Assembly (NCBI RefSeq): GCF_900091415.1
Contig: NZ_FMHU01000002.1
Location: forward strand, 2,852,001 to 2,916,000
Direction of reading: 5' to 3'
DNA length: 64,000 nucleotides
DNA from: Micromonospora inyonensis
GTDB taxonomy: Bacteria; Actinomycetota; Actinomycetes; Mycobacteriales; Micromonosporaceae
This document shows positions 9,188 through 17,345 of the stretch, in pieces (position 1 is the stretch's first letter; every line of letters begins with the position of its first letter). The notes below the pieces were generated by a model, which saw only the letters and a list, made by a program, of their open reading frames with translations, made no database searches and had not been told where the DNA came from. The position numbers were made by a program, and so were the translations under genes.

Positions 9188-9907
9188 GTGCTGAGCATCG
9201 CCGAACTACGCACCGACTGGAAGATGTTCCGGCAGACCATGCGGGACTCCACCCTCAAGGAGGCCTTGGTCGACAGCGCCGAGTACATCCGGATCCGCCG
9301 CCACGAACGGCGGGAGCGCTTCGACGAGCGGTTCGGCCCCGAGACCAACGGCATCGTCGGCCTGGCCGACATCGACGGGATCGGGCCGCAACTGGAGGAG
9401 GCCAGCCACTATCTGCCCACCCGGAAGCAGGAGTTCGACCGGATGATGGCCACGGTCGGCGAGATCGACCACACCGAGCACGTCTTCGTCGACCTCGGCT
9501 GCGGCAAGGGGCGGGTCGTGCTGCTCGCGGCGGAGCACCCGTACAAGAAGGTGATCGGGGCGGATTTCTCCCCCACCTTCATCGGGCAGGCCAAGGAGAA
9601 CGTGGAGCGCTACACCGGGCCGATGGCGACCCGGGAGATCGAGCTGCTCGCCATCGACGCGGTCGACCTCGTCGTCCCGCCGGAGAACCTGATCGTCTAC
9701 CTGTTCTCGCCGTTCGGGCCGCCCGTCTTCGACACCGTGATGCGAAACCTGGTCGCCGCGACGAAGAAGCGGAAGCAGAAGATCACCATCGTGTACTACT
9801 CGCCGGACTACGACGACGTGGTGCGGGAGGCGGGCTTCGCGCTCGTCGCCCAGGGGAAGGGCGACCACTGGCCGTGGAGCCTCTACTCGGTGGGAGAGTC
9901 GGCCTGA
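9188..9907 (+). CDS. Class I SAM-dependent methyltransferase, target unknown
   Basis: A 239-residue protein. The Rossmann SAM-binding motif I is VFVDLGCGKGRVVLLAAEH (about residues 99-117), followed by the acidic motif VIGADFSPTFI and the LLAIDAVDLVVP and NLIVYLFSPFGPP segments that correspond to motifs III-IV. The N-terminal 95 residues are charged and helical and resemble the leader of DOT1-like or histone-methyltransferase-like bacterial enzymes, but the substrate cannot be read. It starts with GTG at 9188. It stands alone and converges on the acetyltransferase gene with 13 bases between the stops. Confidence 0.85.
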   Translation: MLSIAELRTDWKMFRQTMRDSTLKEALVDSAEYIRIRRHERRERFDERFGPETNGIVGLADIDGIGPQLEEASHYLPTRKQEFDRMMATVGEIDHTEHVFVDLGCGKGRVVLLAAEHPYKKVIGADFSPTFIGQAKENVERYTGPMATREIELLAIDAVDLVVPPENLIVYLFSPFGPPVFDTVMRNLVAATKKRKQKITIVYYSPDYDDVVREAGFALVAQGKGDHWPWSLYSVGESA

Positions 9908-9920
9908 CCGTCGCGGCGCG

Positions 9921-10487
9921 CTACGCCGGCCGGTGGGACTCCCACTCGGCGGCGAGCATCGCGTAGACCATCTCGTCGGTCCACTCGCCCTTGACGAGCT
10001 CGCTCTCCCGCAGGTGCGCCTCACGCCGCATGCCCAGCCGTTCCAGCACCCCCGCCGAGGCGGTGTTGCGGGCGTCCAGCCGGCCGACGATCCGGTGCAG
10101 GCCGAGCAGGTCGAAGCCGATCTCCAGCATCATCCGGGCCGCCTCGGTCGCGTAGCCCCGCCCGCCGTGTTCGGGGTGGAAGACGTACCCCACCTCGCCC
10201 TGGCGGTGTTCCACGCTGACCCAGCAGAGCAGGACGTCCCCGACGAGCTGCCCGGTCTCCCGGACCACCACGGCCAGGTTGAGCACGTCGCCGGAGTTCC
10301 GCAGGGCGGTACGGCGACACTTGCGCGCCAGCGCCTCCCGGGTCGCCTGCTCGTCGTGCGGCTCCCAGTACAGGTAGCGGGCGACGTCGGCGCGGGACTG
10401 GTACGCGTGCAGCGCCGCGAAGTCGCCCTCCGTGAACGGGCGCAGGTCGAGCCGCTCGGTACGGATCGGGAAGTCGGGAATCAGCAC
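9921..10487 (-). CDS. GNAT acetyltransferase, RimJ/RimL-like
   Basis: A 188-residue N-acetyltransferase. The sequence opens with the standard family start (IRTERLDLRPFTEGDFAALHAYQS) and contains the acetyl-CoA pyrophosphate-binding motif in EVGYVFHPEHGGRGYATEA and the conserved GLHRIVGRLDARNTASAGVLERLGMRREA motif (quoted in pieces: GLHRIVGRLD, NTASAGVLERLG). Such proteins acetylate ribosomal-protein N-termini, amino groups on small molecules, or antibiotics; the target here is unknown. GTG 10487 places the IRTERL motif at residue 7, whereas the longer frame to 10748 adds low-quality sequence overlapping a terminator. Confidence 0.88.
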   Translation of the reverse strand: MLIPDFPIRTERLDLRPFTEGDFAALHAYQSRADVARYLYWEPHDEQATREALARKCRRTALRNSGDVLNLAVVVRETGQLVGDVLLCWVSVEHRQGEVGYVFHPEHGGRGYATEAARMMLEIGFDLLGLHRIVGRLDARNTASAGVLERLGMRREAHLRESELVKGEWTDEMVYAMLAAEWESHRPA

Positions 10488-10730
10488 CCCGGCAGGGTAC
10501 GCCCCGCGCCGCCGAGCCGAGCCACCGCTACTCCGCCCGAGTGGCTTCCGCCTCCCGCGACGCAAGGAAGTCCTCCACCTCTGCACGCCCGACTCCCTCG
10601 TCGCGCACCTTCCGCCAGAGCCAGACCGGCCGGACCGACGCAGAGCGGCACGTGAGCAGCGAGCGCCCCGACGATCGCCGCCGGGGCACCACTCTCGACG
10701 GCACGGTAGAGGGACCGCAGTTCGACGACA
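10488..10730. other. Intergenic stretch without a supported gene
   Basis: Between the acetyltransferase start and the YebC terminator. One minus-strand frame (stop at 10528) has a tail reading VWLWRKVRDEGVGRAEVEDF, but weaker codon bias than its neighbours and no convincing start, so it is not called as a gene. No repeat or RNA signature was seen. Confidence 0.4.
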
Positions 10731-10769
10731 CAAAAACGGCGGCGGCACCGGAGAGGGTGCCGCCGCCGT
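10731..10769 (-). terminator. Intrinsic terminator of the YebC gene
   Basis: On the minus strand a perfect 14-bp GC stem (10756-10769 with 10736-10749, 6-base loop) is followed directly by TTTTTG. It lies 38 bases past the YebC stop at 10807. This is the most canonical Rho-independent terminator in the window. Confidence 0.9.
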
Positions 10770-10806
10770 CGAGCAGGAGGAGCGAGTCGTCGACGATTGG
10801 CGGGAA

Positions 10807-11556
10807 TCAGTCGACGGCGGCCATGACCTCGTCCGGGACGTCGAAGTTGGCGTACACGTTCTGCACGTCGTCGCAGTCCTCGAGGACGTCGATCAGCTTG
10901 AAGACCTTGCGCGCGCCCTCCTCGTCCAGCGGCACGTTCACGCTGGGGATGAGGGACGACTCAGCGGACTCGTACTCGATGCCGGCGTCCTGGAGGGCGG
11001 TGCGGACGGCGATCAGGTCGCCCGGCTCGGAGACCACCTCGAAGGCCTCACCCAGGTCGTTGACCTCCTCGGCACCGGCGTCGAGGACGGCCATCATCAC
11101 GTCGTCCTCGTTGGTGTCGGCCTTGGGCACGATCACTACGCCCTTGCGGGAGAACATGTACGACACCGATCCGGCGTCGGCGAAGGATCCGCCGTTGCGG
11201 GTCAGCGCGGTCCGCACCTCGGTGGCCGCACGGTTGCGGTTGTCGGTCAGGCACTCGATCAGCAGCGCGACGCCGTTCGGGCCGTACCCCTCGTACATGA
11301 TCGTCTGGTAGTCGGCACCGCCGGCCTCCAGGCCGGAGCCGCGCTTGACCGCGCGGTCGATGTTGTCGTTCGGTACGGAGTTCTTCTTGGCCTTCTGGAT
11401 GGCGTCGAAGAGGGTCGGGTTACCGGCCGGGTCGCCGCCACCGGTCCGCGCCGCCACCTCGACGTTCTTGATCAGCTTGGCGAACATCTTGCCGCGCTTG
11501 GCGTCGATGACGGCCTTCTTGTGCTTGGTGGTCGCCCACTTTGAGTGGCCGGACAT
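10807..11556 (-). CDS. YebC/PmpR family protein (TACO1-like translation or transcription factor)
   Basis: A 249-residue protein of normal family length. The hallmark N-terminus [22 protein letters not shown] is present (first residues MSGHSKW), followed by [21 protein letters not shown], the [16 protein letters not shown] core and the acidic C-terminal domain. Members act as DNA-binding regulators or as ribosome-associated factors easing translation of proline stretches; the role here is not shown. ATG 11556 is preferred because GGAGG sits 7-8 bases upstream and it gives the conserved N-terminus; the longer frame to 11616 is rejected. In mycobacteria the same gene lies beside pdxT, as here. 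A terminator follows. Confidence 0.95.
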   Translation of the reverse strand: MSGHSKWATTKHKKAVIDAKRGKMFAKLIKNVEVAARTGGGDPAGNPTLFDAIQKAKKNSVPNDNIDRAVKRGSGLEAGGADYQTIMYEGYGPNGVALLIECLTDNRNRAATEVRTALTRNGGSFADAGSVSYMFSRKGVVIVPKADTNEDDVMMAVLDAGAEEVNDLGEAFEVVSEPGDLIAVRTALQDAGIEYESAESSLIPSVNVPLDEEGARKVFKLIDVLEDCDDVQNVYANFDVPDEVMAAVD

Positions 11557-11761
11557 CTCGTACCTCCGTCTGTTGACCCACGCCTGCGTCGACTGCCCGC
11601 GCCTGCTCCACGACACCTCGACGCCGGCGGCGGGGGCGGCCGGTCGGCTCCGCGTGGAGGGCTACGGCGGGCGATGGCCCTGCCGAACCGCGGCAATCCT
11701 ACCGAGCTTCGGCAGGTCGGTGTCACACCACCACCACCACGGGGCGGGTCGACACCCGGAA

Positions 11762-11808
11762 CCGACGACGTCGCGGTGCCCCTGCGAGGGGCACCGCGAC
11801 GTCGTCGG
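11762..11808. terminator. 22-bp perfect hairpin between pdxT and YebC
   Basis: Arms 11762-11783 and 11787-11808 are exact reverse complements with a 3-base loop (GCG). It sits 50 bases beyond the pdxT stop and upstream of the YebC start, so it most likely ends the pdxS-pdxT transcript on the minus strand. No U-tract. Confidence 0.75.
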
Positions 11809-11858
11809 AACACCACCGCTCCGGGGCGAGGACACCGACCCGGGCCAGGGACGCCCGG

Positions 11859-12464
11859 TCAGGCGGCGGCGCGGACCAGGTCGACGAAGTAGGCGTGCAG
11901 CCGCAGGTCGCCGGTCAGCTCCGGGTGGAACGAGGTGGCCAGCAGGTTGCCCTGCCGGACGGCGACGACCCGCCCGGCGGCCGGCCCCTCGGTGACCGTG
12001 CCGAGCACTTCGACGCCGTCGCCGACCCGTTCGACCCAGGGGGCGCGGATGAAGACCGCGTGGAAGGGCTCCCCCTCGATGCCGGTCAGGCTCACCGGCG
12101 CCTCGAACGAGTCGACCTGCCGGCCGAACGCGTTGCGCCGGACGGTCATCTCCACCGCTTCGAAGCCGCGCTGGTCGGGGCGGCCGTCCAGCACCTCCCG
12201 GGCCAGCATGATCATGCCGGCGCAGGAGCCGTAGACCGGCATGCCGGCGGCGATCCGCTTGTCGATCGGCTCGCGCATCTCGAAGATGTCGGCGAGCTTG
12301 CTGATCGTGGTGGACTCCCCGCCGGGGATGACCAGTCCGTCGACCGCGTCCAACTCCTCGCGGCGGCGGACCGGGCGGGCGTCCGCGCCGCAGCCGGCGA
12401 GGGCGTGCAGGTGCTCGCGGACGTCACCCTGGAGCGCGAGCACCCCGATCGTGGGTGCCGTCAC
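11859..12464 (-). CDS. pdxT: Pyridoxal 5'-phosphate synthase glutaminase subunit PdxT
   Basis: Glutaminase that supplies ammonia to PdxS for vitamin B6 (PLP) synthesis. The 201 residues show the class I amidotransferase fold: [13 protein letters not shown] start, [12 protein letters not shown] oxyanion strand, catalytic cysteine in [10 protein letters not shown] (nucleophile elbow), and the C-terminal His/Glu dyad in [13 protein letters not shown]. All catalytic residues are present. It begins 4 bases after the pdxS stop and is surely co-transcribed with it. GTG start at 12464 gives the expected [18 protein letters not shown] beginning. Confidence 0.97.
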   Translation of the reverse strand: MTAPTIGVLALQGDVREHLHALAGCGADARPVRRREELDAVDGLVIPGGESTTISKLADIFEMREPIDKRIAAGMPVYGSCAGMIMLAREVLDGRPDQRGFEAVEMTVRRNAFGRQVDSFEAPVSLTGIEGEPFHAVFIRAPWVERVGDGVEVLGTVTEGPAAGRVVAVRQGNLLATSFHPELTGDLRLHAYFVDLVRAAA

Positions 12465-12468
12465 CTGG

Positions 12469-13386
12469 TCACCAGCCCCGCTCGGCCAGGCGGTGCGGCT
12501 GCGGGATCTCGTCGACGTTGATGCCGACCATCGCCTCGCCCAGGCCCCGGGAGACCTTGGCCAGCACGTCCGGGTCGTCGTGGAAGGTGGTGGCCTTGAC
12601 GATCGCGGCGGCCCGCTGCGCGGGGTTGCCGGACTTGAAGATGCCCGAGCCGACGAAGACGCCCTCGGCGCCGAGCTGCATCATCATCGCGGCGTCGGCC
12701 GGGGTGGCGATGCCACCGGCGGTGAAGAGCACCACGGGCAGCTTGCCGGTCTCGGCGATCTCCTTGACCAGCTCGTACGGGGCCTGGAGCTCCTTCGCCG
12801 CGACGTACAACTCGTCCTCGGGCAGCGACTGGAGCCGACGGATCTCCTGGCGGATCTTGCGCATGTGGGTGGTGGCGTTGGAGACGTCACCGGTGCCGGC
12901 CTCGCCCTTGGAGCGGATCATGGCCGCACCCTCGGTGATGCGCCGCAGCGCCTCGCCGAGGTTGGTCGCGCCGCAGACGAAGGGGACGGTGAACGCCCAC
13001 TTGTCGATGTGGTTGGCGTAGTCGGCGGGGGTGAGCACCTCGGACTCGTCGACGTAGTCGACGCCGAGGGACTGGAGGATCTGCGCCTCGACGAAGTGGC
13101 CGATCCGGGCCTTGGCCATGACCGGGATGGAGACCGCGTTGATGATGCCGTCGATCATGTCGGGGTCGCTCATCCGGGAGACCCCGCCCTGGGCACGGAT
13201 GTCGGCGGGCACCCGCTCCAGGGCCATCACCGCGACCGCGCCGGCGTCCTCGGCGATCTTGGCCTGCTCGGCGTTGACCACGTCCATGATCACGCCGCCC
13301 TTGAGCATCTCGGCCATGCCGCGCTTGACGCGCGCGGTGCCGACGACGGGCGTGGCGGTGGCGGGCTGGGAGGTGGATTCGGACAC
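12469..13386 (-). CDS. pdxS: Pyridoxal 5'-phosphate synthase lyase subunit PdxS
   Basis: Builds PLP from ribose 5-phosphate, glyceraldehyde 3-phosphate and ammonia, as a dodecameric TIM barrel that docks PdxT. The 305 residues carry the expected signatures: [18 protein letters not shown] near the N-terminus with the catalytic aspartate and lysine region, [16 protein letters not shown] [15 protein letters not shown] carrying the second catalytic lysine, [16 protein letters not shown] and [15 protein letters not shown]. It starts with GTG (GAGGAG upstream). It is the first gene of the pdxS-pdxT pair; a 148-base gap lies behind it. Regulation is not evident from the sequence. Confidence 0.97.
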   Translation of the reverse strand: MSESTSQPATATPVVGTARVKRGMAEMLKGGVIMDVVNAEQAKIAEDAGAVAVMALERVPADIRAQGGVSRMSDPDMIDGIINAVSIPVMAKARIGHFVEAQILQSLGVDYVDESEVLTPADYANHIDKWAFTVPFVCGATNLGEALRRITEGAAMIRSKGEAGTGDVSNATTHMRKIRQEIRRLQSLPEDELYVAAKELQAPYELVKEIAETGKLPVVLFTAGGIATPADAAMMMQLGAEGVFVGSGIFKSGNPAQRAAAIVKATTFHDDPDVLAKVSRGLGEAMVGINVDEIPQPHRLAERGW

Positions 13387-13534
13387 GGGTGATCGCTCCT
13401 CGGCGTGTCGGGGGGTGCTGGGTCACGGAAATGCTACGTCCGGGTCAACACCCGACCGACAGCCAATCACGCCCCGGGTGGCCTGCTCTGTGACGACCGT
13501 CACCGCCGGTTCCCGCCCCGGTGAGGCGGACGGC

Positions 13535-14038
13535 TCAGCCGGCCGGGACGTCCGCCGGCAGGGCCAGGGTGGGGTCGTCCACGTCGAAGTAGCGCGGGCG
13601 GTCGTGTCGGCGGGCCATCCGCAGCAGGCGCACCAGCGGCCGGCGACGGGCGGTGAGCGCGTCCCGGACGAGGTCGGTGTGGACCTGCCGGGCCAGCGCC
13701 AGACGCCGGCTGGCCGCGATCACCGCCTCGCAGGCCGGATCGGCCGGGTCGAGCCGCACCGCGCGCAACTGCCGGGTGAGGTCGTTCTCGGCGGCCTCCC
13801 GCTCCTCGGGGCCGGCGTCCAGGGCGATCCGCGCGGCGGCGTAGAGCTCCACGCCGTACCGCTGCTCGGCCAGGACCGCCGCGGCCGCCGCGCGGCGCAG
13901 CAGGTGCGCGTCGAGCGCCCGGGCGGCCGACTCCGCGCGCAGGTGCAGCCGCTCCACCCGGGAGGCCGTCCAGACCAGGTACGCCGACACCAGCACGACG
14001 AACGCGACCGCGCCCACCACCCACCACATGCCCGGCAT
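13535..14038 (-). CDS. Single-pass membrane protein downstream of pimA
   Basis: A 167-residue protein with one N-terminal membrane helix (MWWVVGAVAFVVLVSAYLVW, about residues 4-23) and a basic, alanine-rich helical remainder likely to form coiled coil, with a segment ARALDAHLLRRAAAAAVLAE. A Pro/Asp-rich tail ends the protein. The M. tuberculosis gene in the same place (Rv2609c) is annotated, from memory, as a membrane protein with a NUDIX-like motif; no NUDIX box is visible here. It lies 82 bases after pimA on the same strand and is probably in the PIM operon. Function unknown. Confidence 0.8.
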   Translation of the reverse strand: MPGMWWVVGAVAFVVLVSAYLVWTASRVERLHLRAESAARALDAHLLRRAAAAAVLAEQRYGVELYAAARIALDAGPEEREAAENDLTRQLRAVRLDPADPACEAVIAASRRLALARQVHTDLVRDALTARRRPLVRLLRMARRHDRPRYFDVDDPTLALPADVPAG

Positions 14039-14120
14039 CGTAGTGCTGCTCCCGTTCCCGTCCGCCCGGACGCGGAGGCCTCGTCACGCAGGCCACCCGC
14101 GCACCACCGTCACCACACTG

Positions 14121-15281
14121 TCAGCCCAGCCCCACCCACTCCTGGTCGATCACCCGCCCGTCGGTGGCCTCGATCGCCGCCGCGTACACCTCCAGGACCC
14201 GGCGGGCGACCACCGGCCAGTCGAAGGTTGCCACCACCTGGTCCCCGCAGGCGGTCAGCTCCGCCCGCCGCGCCGGGTCGTCGAGCAGGCCGGCCATCGC
14301 GTCCCGCAGCGCCCCCGCGTCCCCGGTGGGGAAGAGCTGCCCGGCCCGCCCCCCGTCGAGGACCCGGCGGAAGGCGTCCAGGTCGCTGGCGACCACCGTC
14401 GTCCCGGCGGCCAGCGCCTCGGTGAGGATCATGCCGAACGACTCGCCACCGGTGTTCGGCGCGACGTAGAGGTGCGCGCTGCGCAGCATGCGTGCTTTGT
14501 CCGCCTCGGAGACCAGGCCGAGGAAGGTGACCCGGTCGCGCAGGTCGTGCGGGAACCGGGCGTACAGGTCGTCGGCCTCGCCCGGGCCGGCGACCAGCAG
14601 CCGCAGGCCGGGACGGCGCGGGGCCAGCTCGACGAAGGCGTCCCGCAGCACCGGGAAACCCTTGCGCGGCTCGGTGAACCGGCCGAGGAAGCCGAGCGTG
14701 CCACCGGTGCCCGCACCGCACTCCCCCGGCCAGCCGGGCAGCGGCTCCGCGCCGGTGAACCGGGCGACGGTCACCCCGTTGGGGATCTCCACCGCACCGC
14801 CGTCCATGTGCTCGACCTGCACCTTCCGGGCGAGCGCGCTGACCGCGATCCGGGCGGTGATCCGTTCCAGCACGATCTGGAGCACGCCCTGGGCGGCGGC
14901 GAGCGCCCGCGAGCGGGTCATCGCGGTGTGGAAGGTCGCCACCACCGGCCCCCGGGCGGAGAGCACGGCCAGCAGCGACAGGCTCAGCGTCAGCGGCTCG
15001 TGCACGTGCAGGACGTCGAAGTCGCCCCGGGTGATCCAGCGGCGGACCCGGGCGGTCGAGACCGGCCCGAAGGCGATCCGGGCCACCGAACCGTTGTACG
15101 GCAGGGGGACCGCCCGGCCGGCCGGCACCACGTACGGCGGCAGCGGCGAGTCCTCGTCGGCGGGTGCGAGCACGCTCACCTCGTGCCCGAGACCGATCAA
15201 CGCCTCCGCGAGATCGACGACGTGGTTCTGCACGCCCCCGGGCACGTCGAAGGAGTACGGGCAGACGATGCCGATTCGCAC
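14121..15281 (-). CDS. pimA: Phosphatidylinositol alpha-mannosyltransferase PimA (GT4)
   Basis: Transfers the first mannose from GDP-mannose to phosphatidylinositol at the inner face of the membrane, starting PIM synthesis. The 386-residue GT-B protein begins RIGIVCPYSFDVPGGVQNHV, with the glycine-rich loop expected in PimA, then DVLHVHEPLTLSLSLLAV, FHTAMTRSRAL, the basic membrane-binding region, IPNGVTVARF, FLGRFTEPRKGF and the donor-site motif APNTGGESFGMILTEALAAGT with the E-x7-E pair. GTG 15281 makes the protein begin at the RIGIVCPY motif; the longer frame to 15368 adds unrelated sequence. Context (acyltransferase, pgsA) confirms PimA among GT4 enzymes. The gap to the upstream acyltransferase is 108 bases. 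Confidence 0.93.
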   Translation of the reverse strand: MRIGIVCPYSFDVPGGVQNHVVDLAEALIGLGHEVSVLAPADEDSPLPPYVVPAGRAVPLPYNGSVARIAFGPVSTARVRRWITRGDFDVLHVHEPLTLSLSLLAVLSARGPVVATFHTAMTRSRALAAAQGVLQIVLERITARIAVSALARKVQVEHMDGGAVEIPNGVTVARFTGAEPLPGWPGECGAGTGGTLGFLGRFTEPRKGFPVLRDAFVELAPRRPGLRLLVAGPGEADDLYARFPHDLRDRVTFLGLVSEADKARMLRSAHLYVAPNTGGESFGMILTEALAAGTTVVASDLDAFRRVLDGGRAGQLFPTGDAGALRDAMAGLLDDPARRAELTACGDQVVATFDWPVVARRVLEVYAAAIEATDGRVIDQEWVGLG

Positions 15282-15389
15282 AGCTGTGGCCTTTCGTTCA
15301 CTGCCGCGGGGCTCCGCTCCGCTGCTCCTCGCACTCCGGCTCGCGCCACCTGCCGCCTCGCTCCGCACACTCCCGCGGGGCCGTACCCG

Positions 15390-16346
15390 TCAGACCGGCC
15401 CGGAGGCCGCCGGCGGCCGGCTCTCCCGCCGGGGCCGTGGCGACGGGTTCCCCGGGCCGCCCTCCTGGTCCAGCCACATCCGCTGCAACATGTGCCAGTC
15501 TTCCGGATGACGGGCGATGCCCGCCGCCAGACCGTCGGCAATCCGCTGGGTCAGCAGCCGGGCCCGCTGGTCGAGCGGGCCGCTGTCCGGGTCGGGCAGG
15601 TCCAGCGGCCCTTCGATGGACGCGCACGGCGCATCCGGTTCGTACCACATCGTGGCGACGTAGAGGGGTGCGCCGGTGCGCAGGGCGAGCAGGGCCGGGC
15701 CGGCCGGCATCCGGGTCCGTCCCCCGAAGAAGGTGACCTCCACACCCCGGGCGGAGAGGTCCCGGTCGGCCAGCAGCGGCACGACGTGCCCGGCGGCCAG
15801 CCGCTCCACCAGGATCTCGAAGGGGGGACGCGCACCACCGTGGGTGGGCAGGATCTCCATGCCGAGGCCACGCCGGAACGCCAGGAAGCGCTCGTACACC
15901 GCCTCGGGCCGGAGCCGTTCGGCGACCGTGGTGATCGGCCAGCCCTGGGCGGCGACCCAGGCCCCGGCGGCGTCCCAGTTGCCGGCGTGCGGCAGCGCCA
16001 CCACCGCGCCCCGACCGGCCGCCACGTCGGCGGCGAGCAGGTCGTGGCCGTGGGTCAGCCGGAACCCGGCGAGGATCTGCTCGCGGCTGCGCGAGGGCAG
16101 CCGGAACGCCTCCAGCCAGTACCGGGCGTAGGAGCGCAGCCCCCGGCGGACCAACTCGTCCAGCTCGGCCTCGGGCAGCTCGGGGCCGACCACCCGGCGC
16201 AGGTTCGCGGCGAGTCGAACCGTACCGGCGCCGCCGGCGCGGTGGGCCCGGTCCGCACCGGTGCGGAAGATCGTGGCGGCGACCGGTCCGGGCAGCGCGC
16301 GGACCAGCCGCCAACCGGCGACGTAGCCCAGTTCGGTGAGGTTCAC
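15390..16346 (-). CDS. Phosphatidylinositol mannoside acyltransferase (PatA-like, LpxL/HtrB family)
   Basis: Acylates the mannose of PIM1/PIM2 at the cytoplasmic face of the membrane. The 318 residues show the lysophospholipid acyltransferase fold: GAVVALPHAGNWDAAG with the H-x4-D catalytic pair, the FLAFRRGLGMEILPTHGG acceptor region, and VPLLADRDLSARGVEVTFFGG. The position between pgsA and pimA is the same as Rv2611c in M. tuberculosis, which encodes this enzyme. It starts with GTG 16346. The C-terminal 25 residues are Pro/Arg/Ser-rich and probably disordered. Confidence 0.93.
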   Translation of the reverse strand: MNLTELGYVAGWRLVRALPGPVAATIFRTGADRAHRAGGAGTVRLAANLRRVVGPELPEAELDELVRRGLRSYARYWLEAFRLPSRSREQILAGFRLTHGHDLLAADVAAGRGAVVALPHAGNWDAAGAWVAAQGWPITTVAERLRPEAVYERFLAFRRGLGMEILPTHGGARPPFEILVERLAAGHVVPLLADRDLSARGVEVTFFGGRTRMPAGPALLALRTGAPLYVATMWYEPDAPCASIEGPLDLPDPDSGPLDQRARLLTQRIADGLAAGIARHPEDWHMLQRMWLDQEGGPGNPSPRPRRESRPPAASGPV

Positions 16347-16467
16347 CCCGGTTGTCCTCCGTCGTCGACCGGCGCCGGGTCACCGGCGGTGGCCGCCCGG
16401 CCCGCCGCGGCCGTCCGGACGGCGGACGCGGCCCGGCCACGACAGCGCGGCACGCCGGTCGGGCCGG

Positions 16468-17097
16468 TCACCCCGGCACGCCCGCCCGGGCCCGCTGGGC
16501 CTGTCGGTACACGTGGGTCATCCGCTGGCCGACGGTGAAAATCGACACGGCGGCGAGCAGCCAGAGCGCCACGACCAGGGCCCGGTCGATCCCGACCCCG
16601 GTGAGCAGCCCGCCGATCCCGACGATGAGCAGCCGTTCGGTGCGTTCGGCGATACCCACGTTGCAGGTCATGCCGAGCCCTTCGGCGCGGGCCTTGACAT
16701 AGGAGACCAGGCCCCCGGCGGCCAGGCAGACCAGCGCCGCGGCGACCCCGCCCCGGTCGCCCTGGGTGGCGAGGTGGTAGGCCACCGCGCCGAAGACCGC
16801 GCTGTCGGCGATGCGGTCCATGCTCGAGTCGAGGAACGCACCGAACGTGGTCGACCCGCCGCTCATCCGGGCCATCGTGCCGTCGAGCAGGTCGGTCAGC
16901 GCGAAGGCTGTGACGATCAGGGCACCGGCGACCAGGTGCCCGCGCGCACCGAAGCCGAGCGCGCCGACGAGCACCCCGACGGTGCCCACGACGGTGACCG
17001 TGTTGGGGGTGACGCCCGCGCGGAGCAGGGTACGTGCGACGGGCTCGACGACACGGGTCATCCCCGCTCGGGCCGACACTTGGAAGATCTTCGCCAT
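16468..17097 (-). CDS. pgsA: Phosphatidylinositol phosphate synthase (CDP-alcohol phosphatidyltransferase)
   Basis: Joins CDP-diacylglycerol and inositol 1-phosphate to make phosphatidylinositol phosphate, the precursor for PIMs. The protein has the full CDP-alcohol motif D-x2-DG-x2-AR-x8-G-x3-D-x3-D, read as DLLDGTMARMSGGSTTFGAF followed by LDSSMD, at about residues 66-91, and six hydrophobic membrane segments. PIP synthase rather than phosphatidylglycerophosphate synthase is favoured by the PIM neighbours. ATG 17097 (MAKIFQVSARAG) matches the start of mycobacterial PgsA1 better than the GTG four codons earlier at 17109. It is the first gene of the minus-strand PIM set and divergent from the EF-G-like gene with 248 bases between. 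Confidence 0.93.
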   Translation of the reverse strand: MAKIFQVSARAGMTRVVEPVARTLLRAGVTPNTVTVVGTVGVLVGALGFGARGHLVAGALIVTAFALTDLLDGTMARMSGGSTTFGAFLDSSMDRIADSAVFGAVAYHLATQGDRGGVAAALVCLAAGGLVSYVKARAEGLGMTCNVGIAERTERLLIVGIGGLLTGVGIDRALVVALWLLAAVSIFTVGQRMTHVYRQAQRARAGVPG

Positions 17098-17345
17098 GGC
17101 GGTCCCCACGATAACGGTCGGCCGGTACGGGCGGTACGGCCGGTCGTACCGACCCGCCGACGGGGTTGTGTCGGATCGGTAACGGGTGTGAGATCGAGGC
17201 AGGGGACGTGAGTCAGCTCACCCGCCCGCCCGTCACGTTCCCGGTAGGCAGCAGTCCACCGGAGGATATCGCCGCGCACACGCCCGGGCCGCTTCCCCGT
17301 CACGCGGCGGTCGCCATCACACCACCGGCACAGGGAGGTGCGCCC

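Noticed and set aside
10528..10731. 67-residue minus-strand frame with a plausible C-terminal tail
   Set aside because: Codon bias is weaker than in the neighbours, it runs into the YebC terminator hairpin, and no start with a ribosome site is clear; kept only as an intergenic note.
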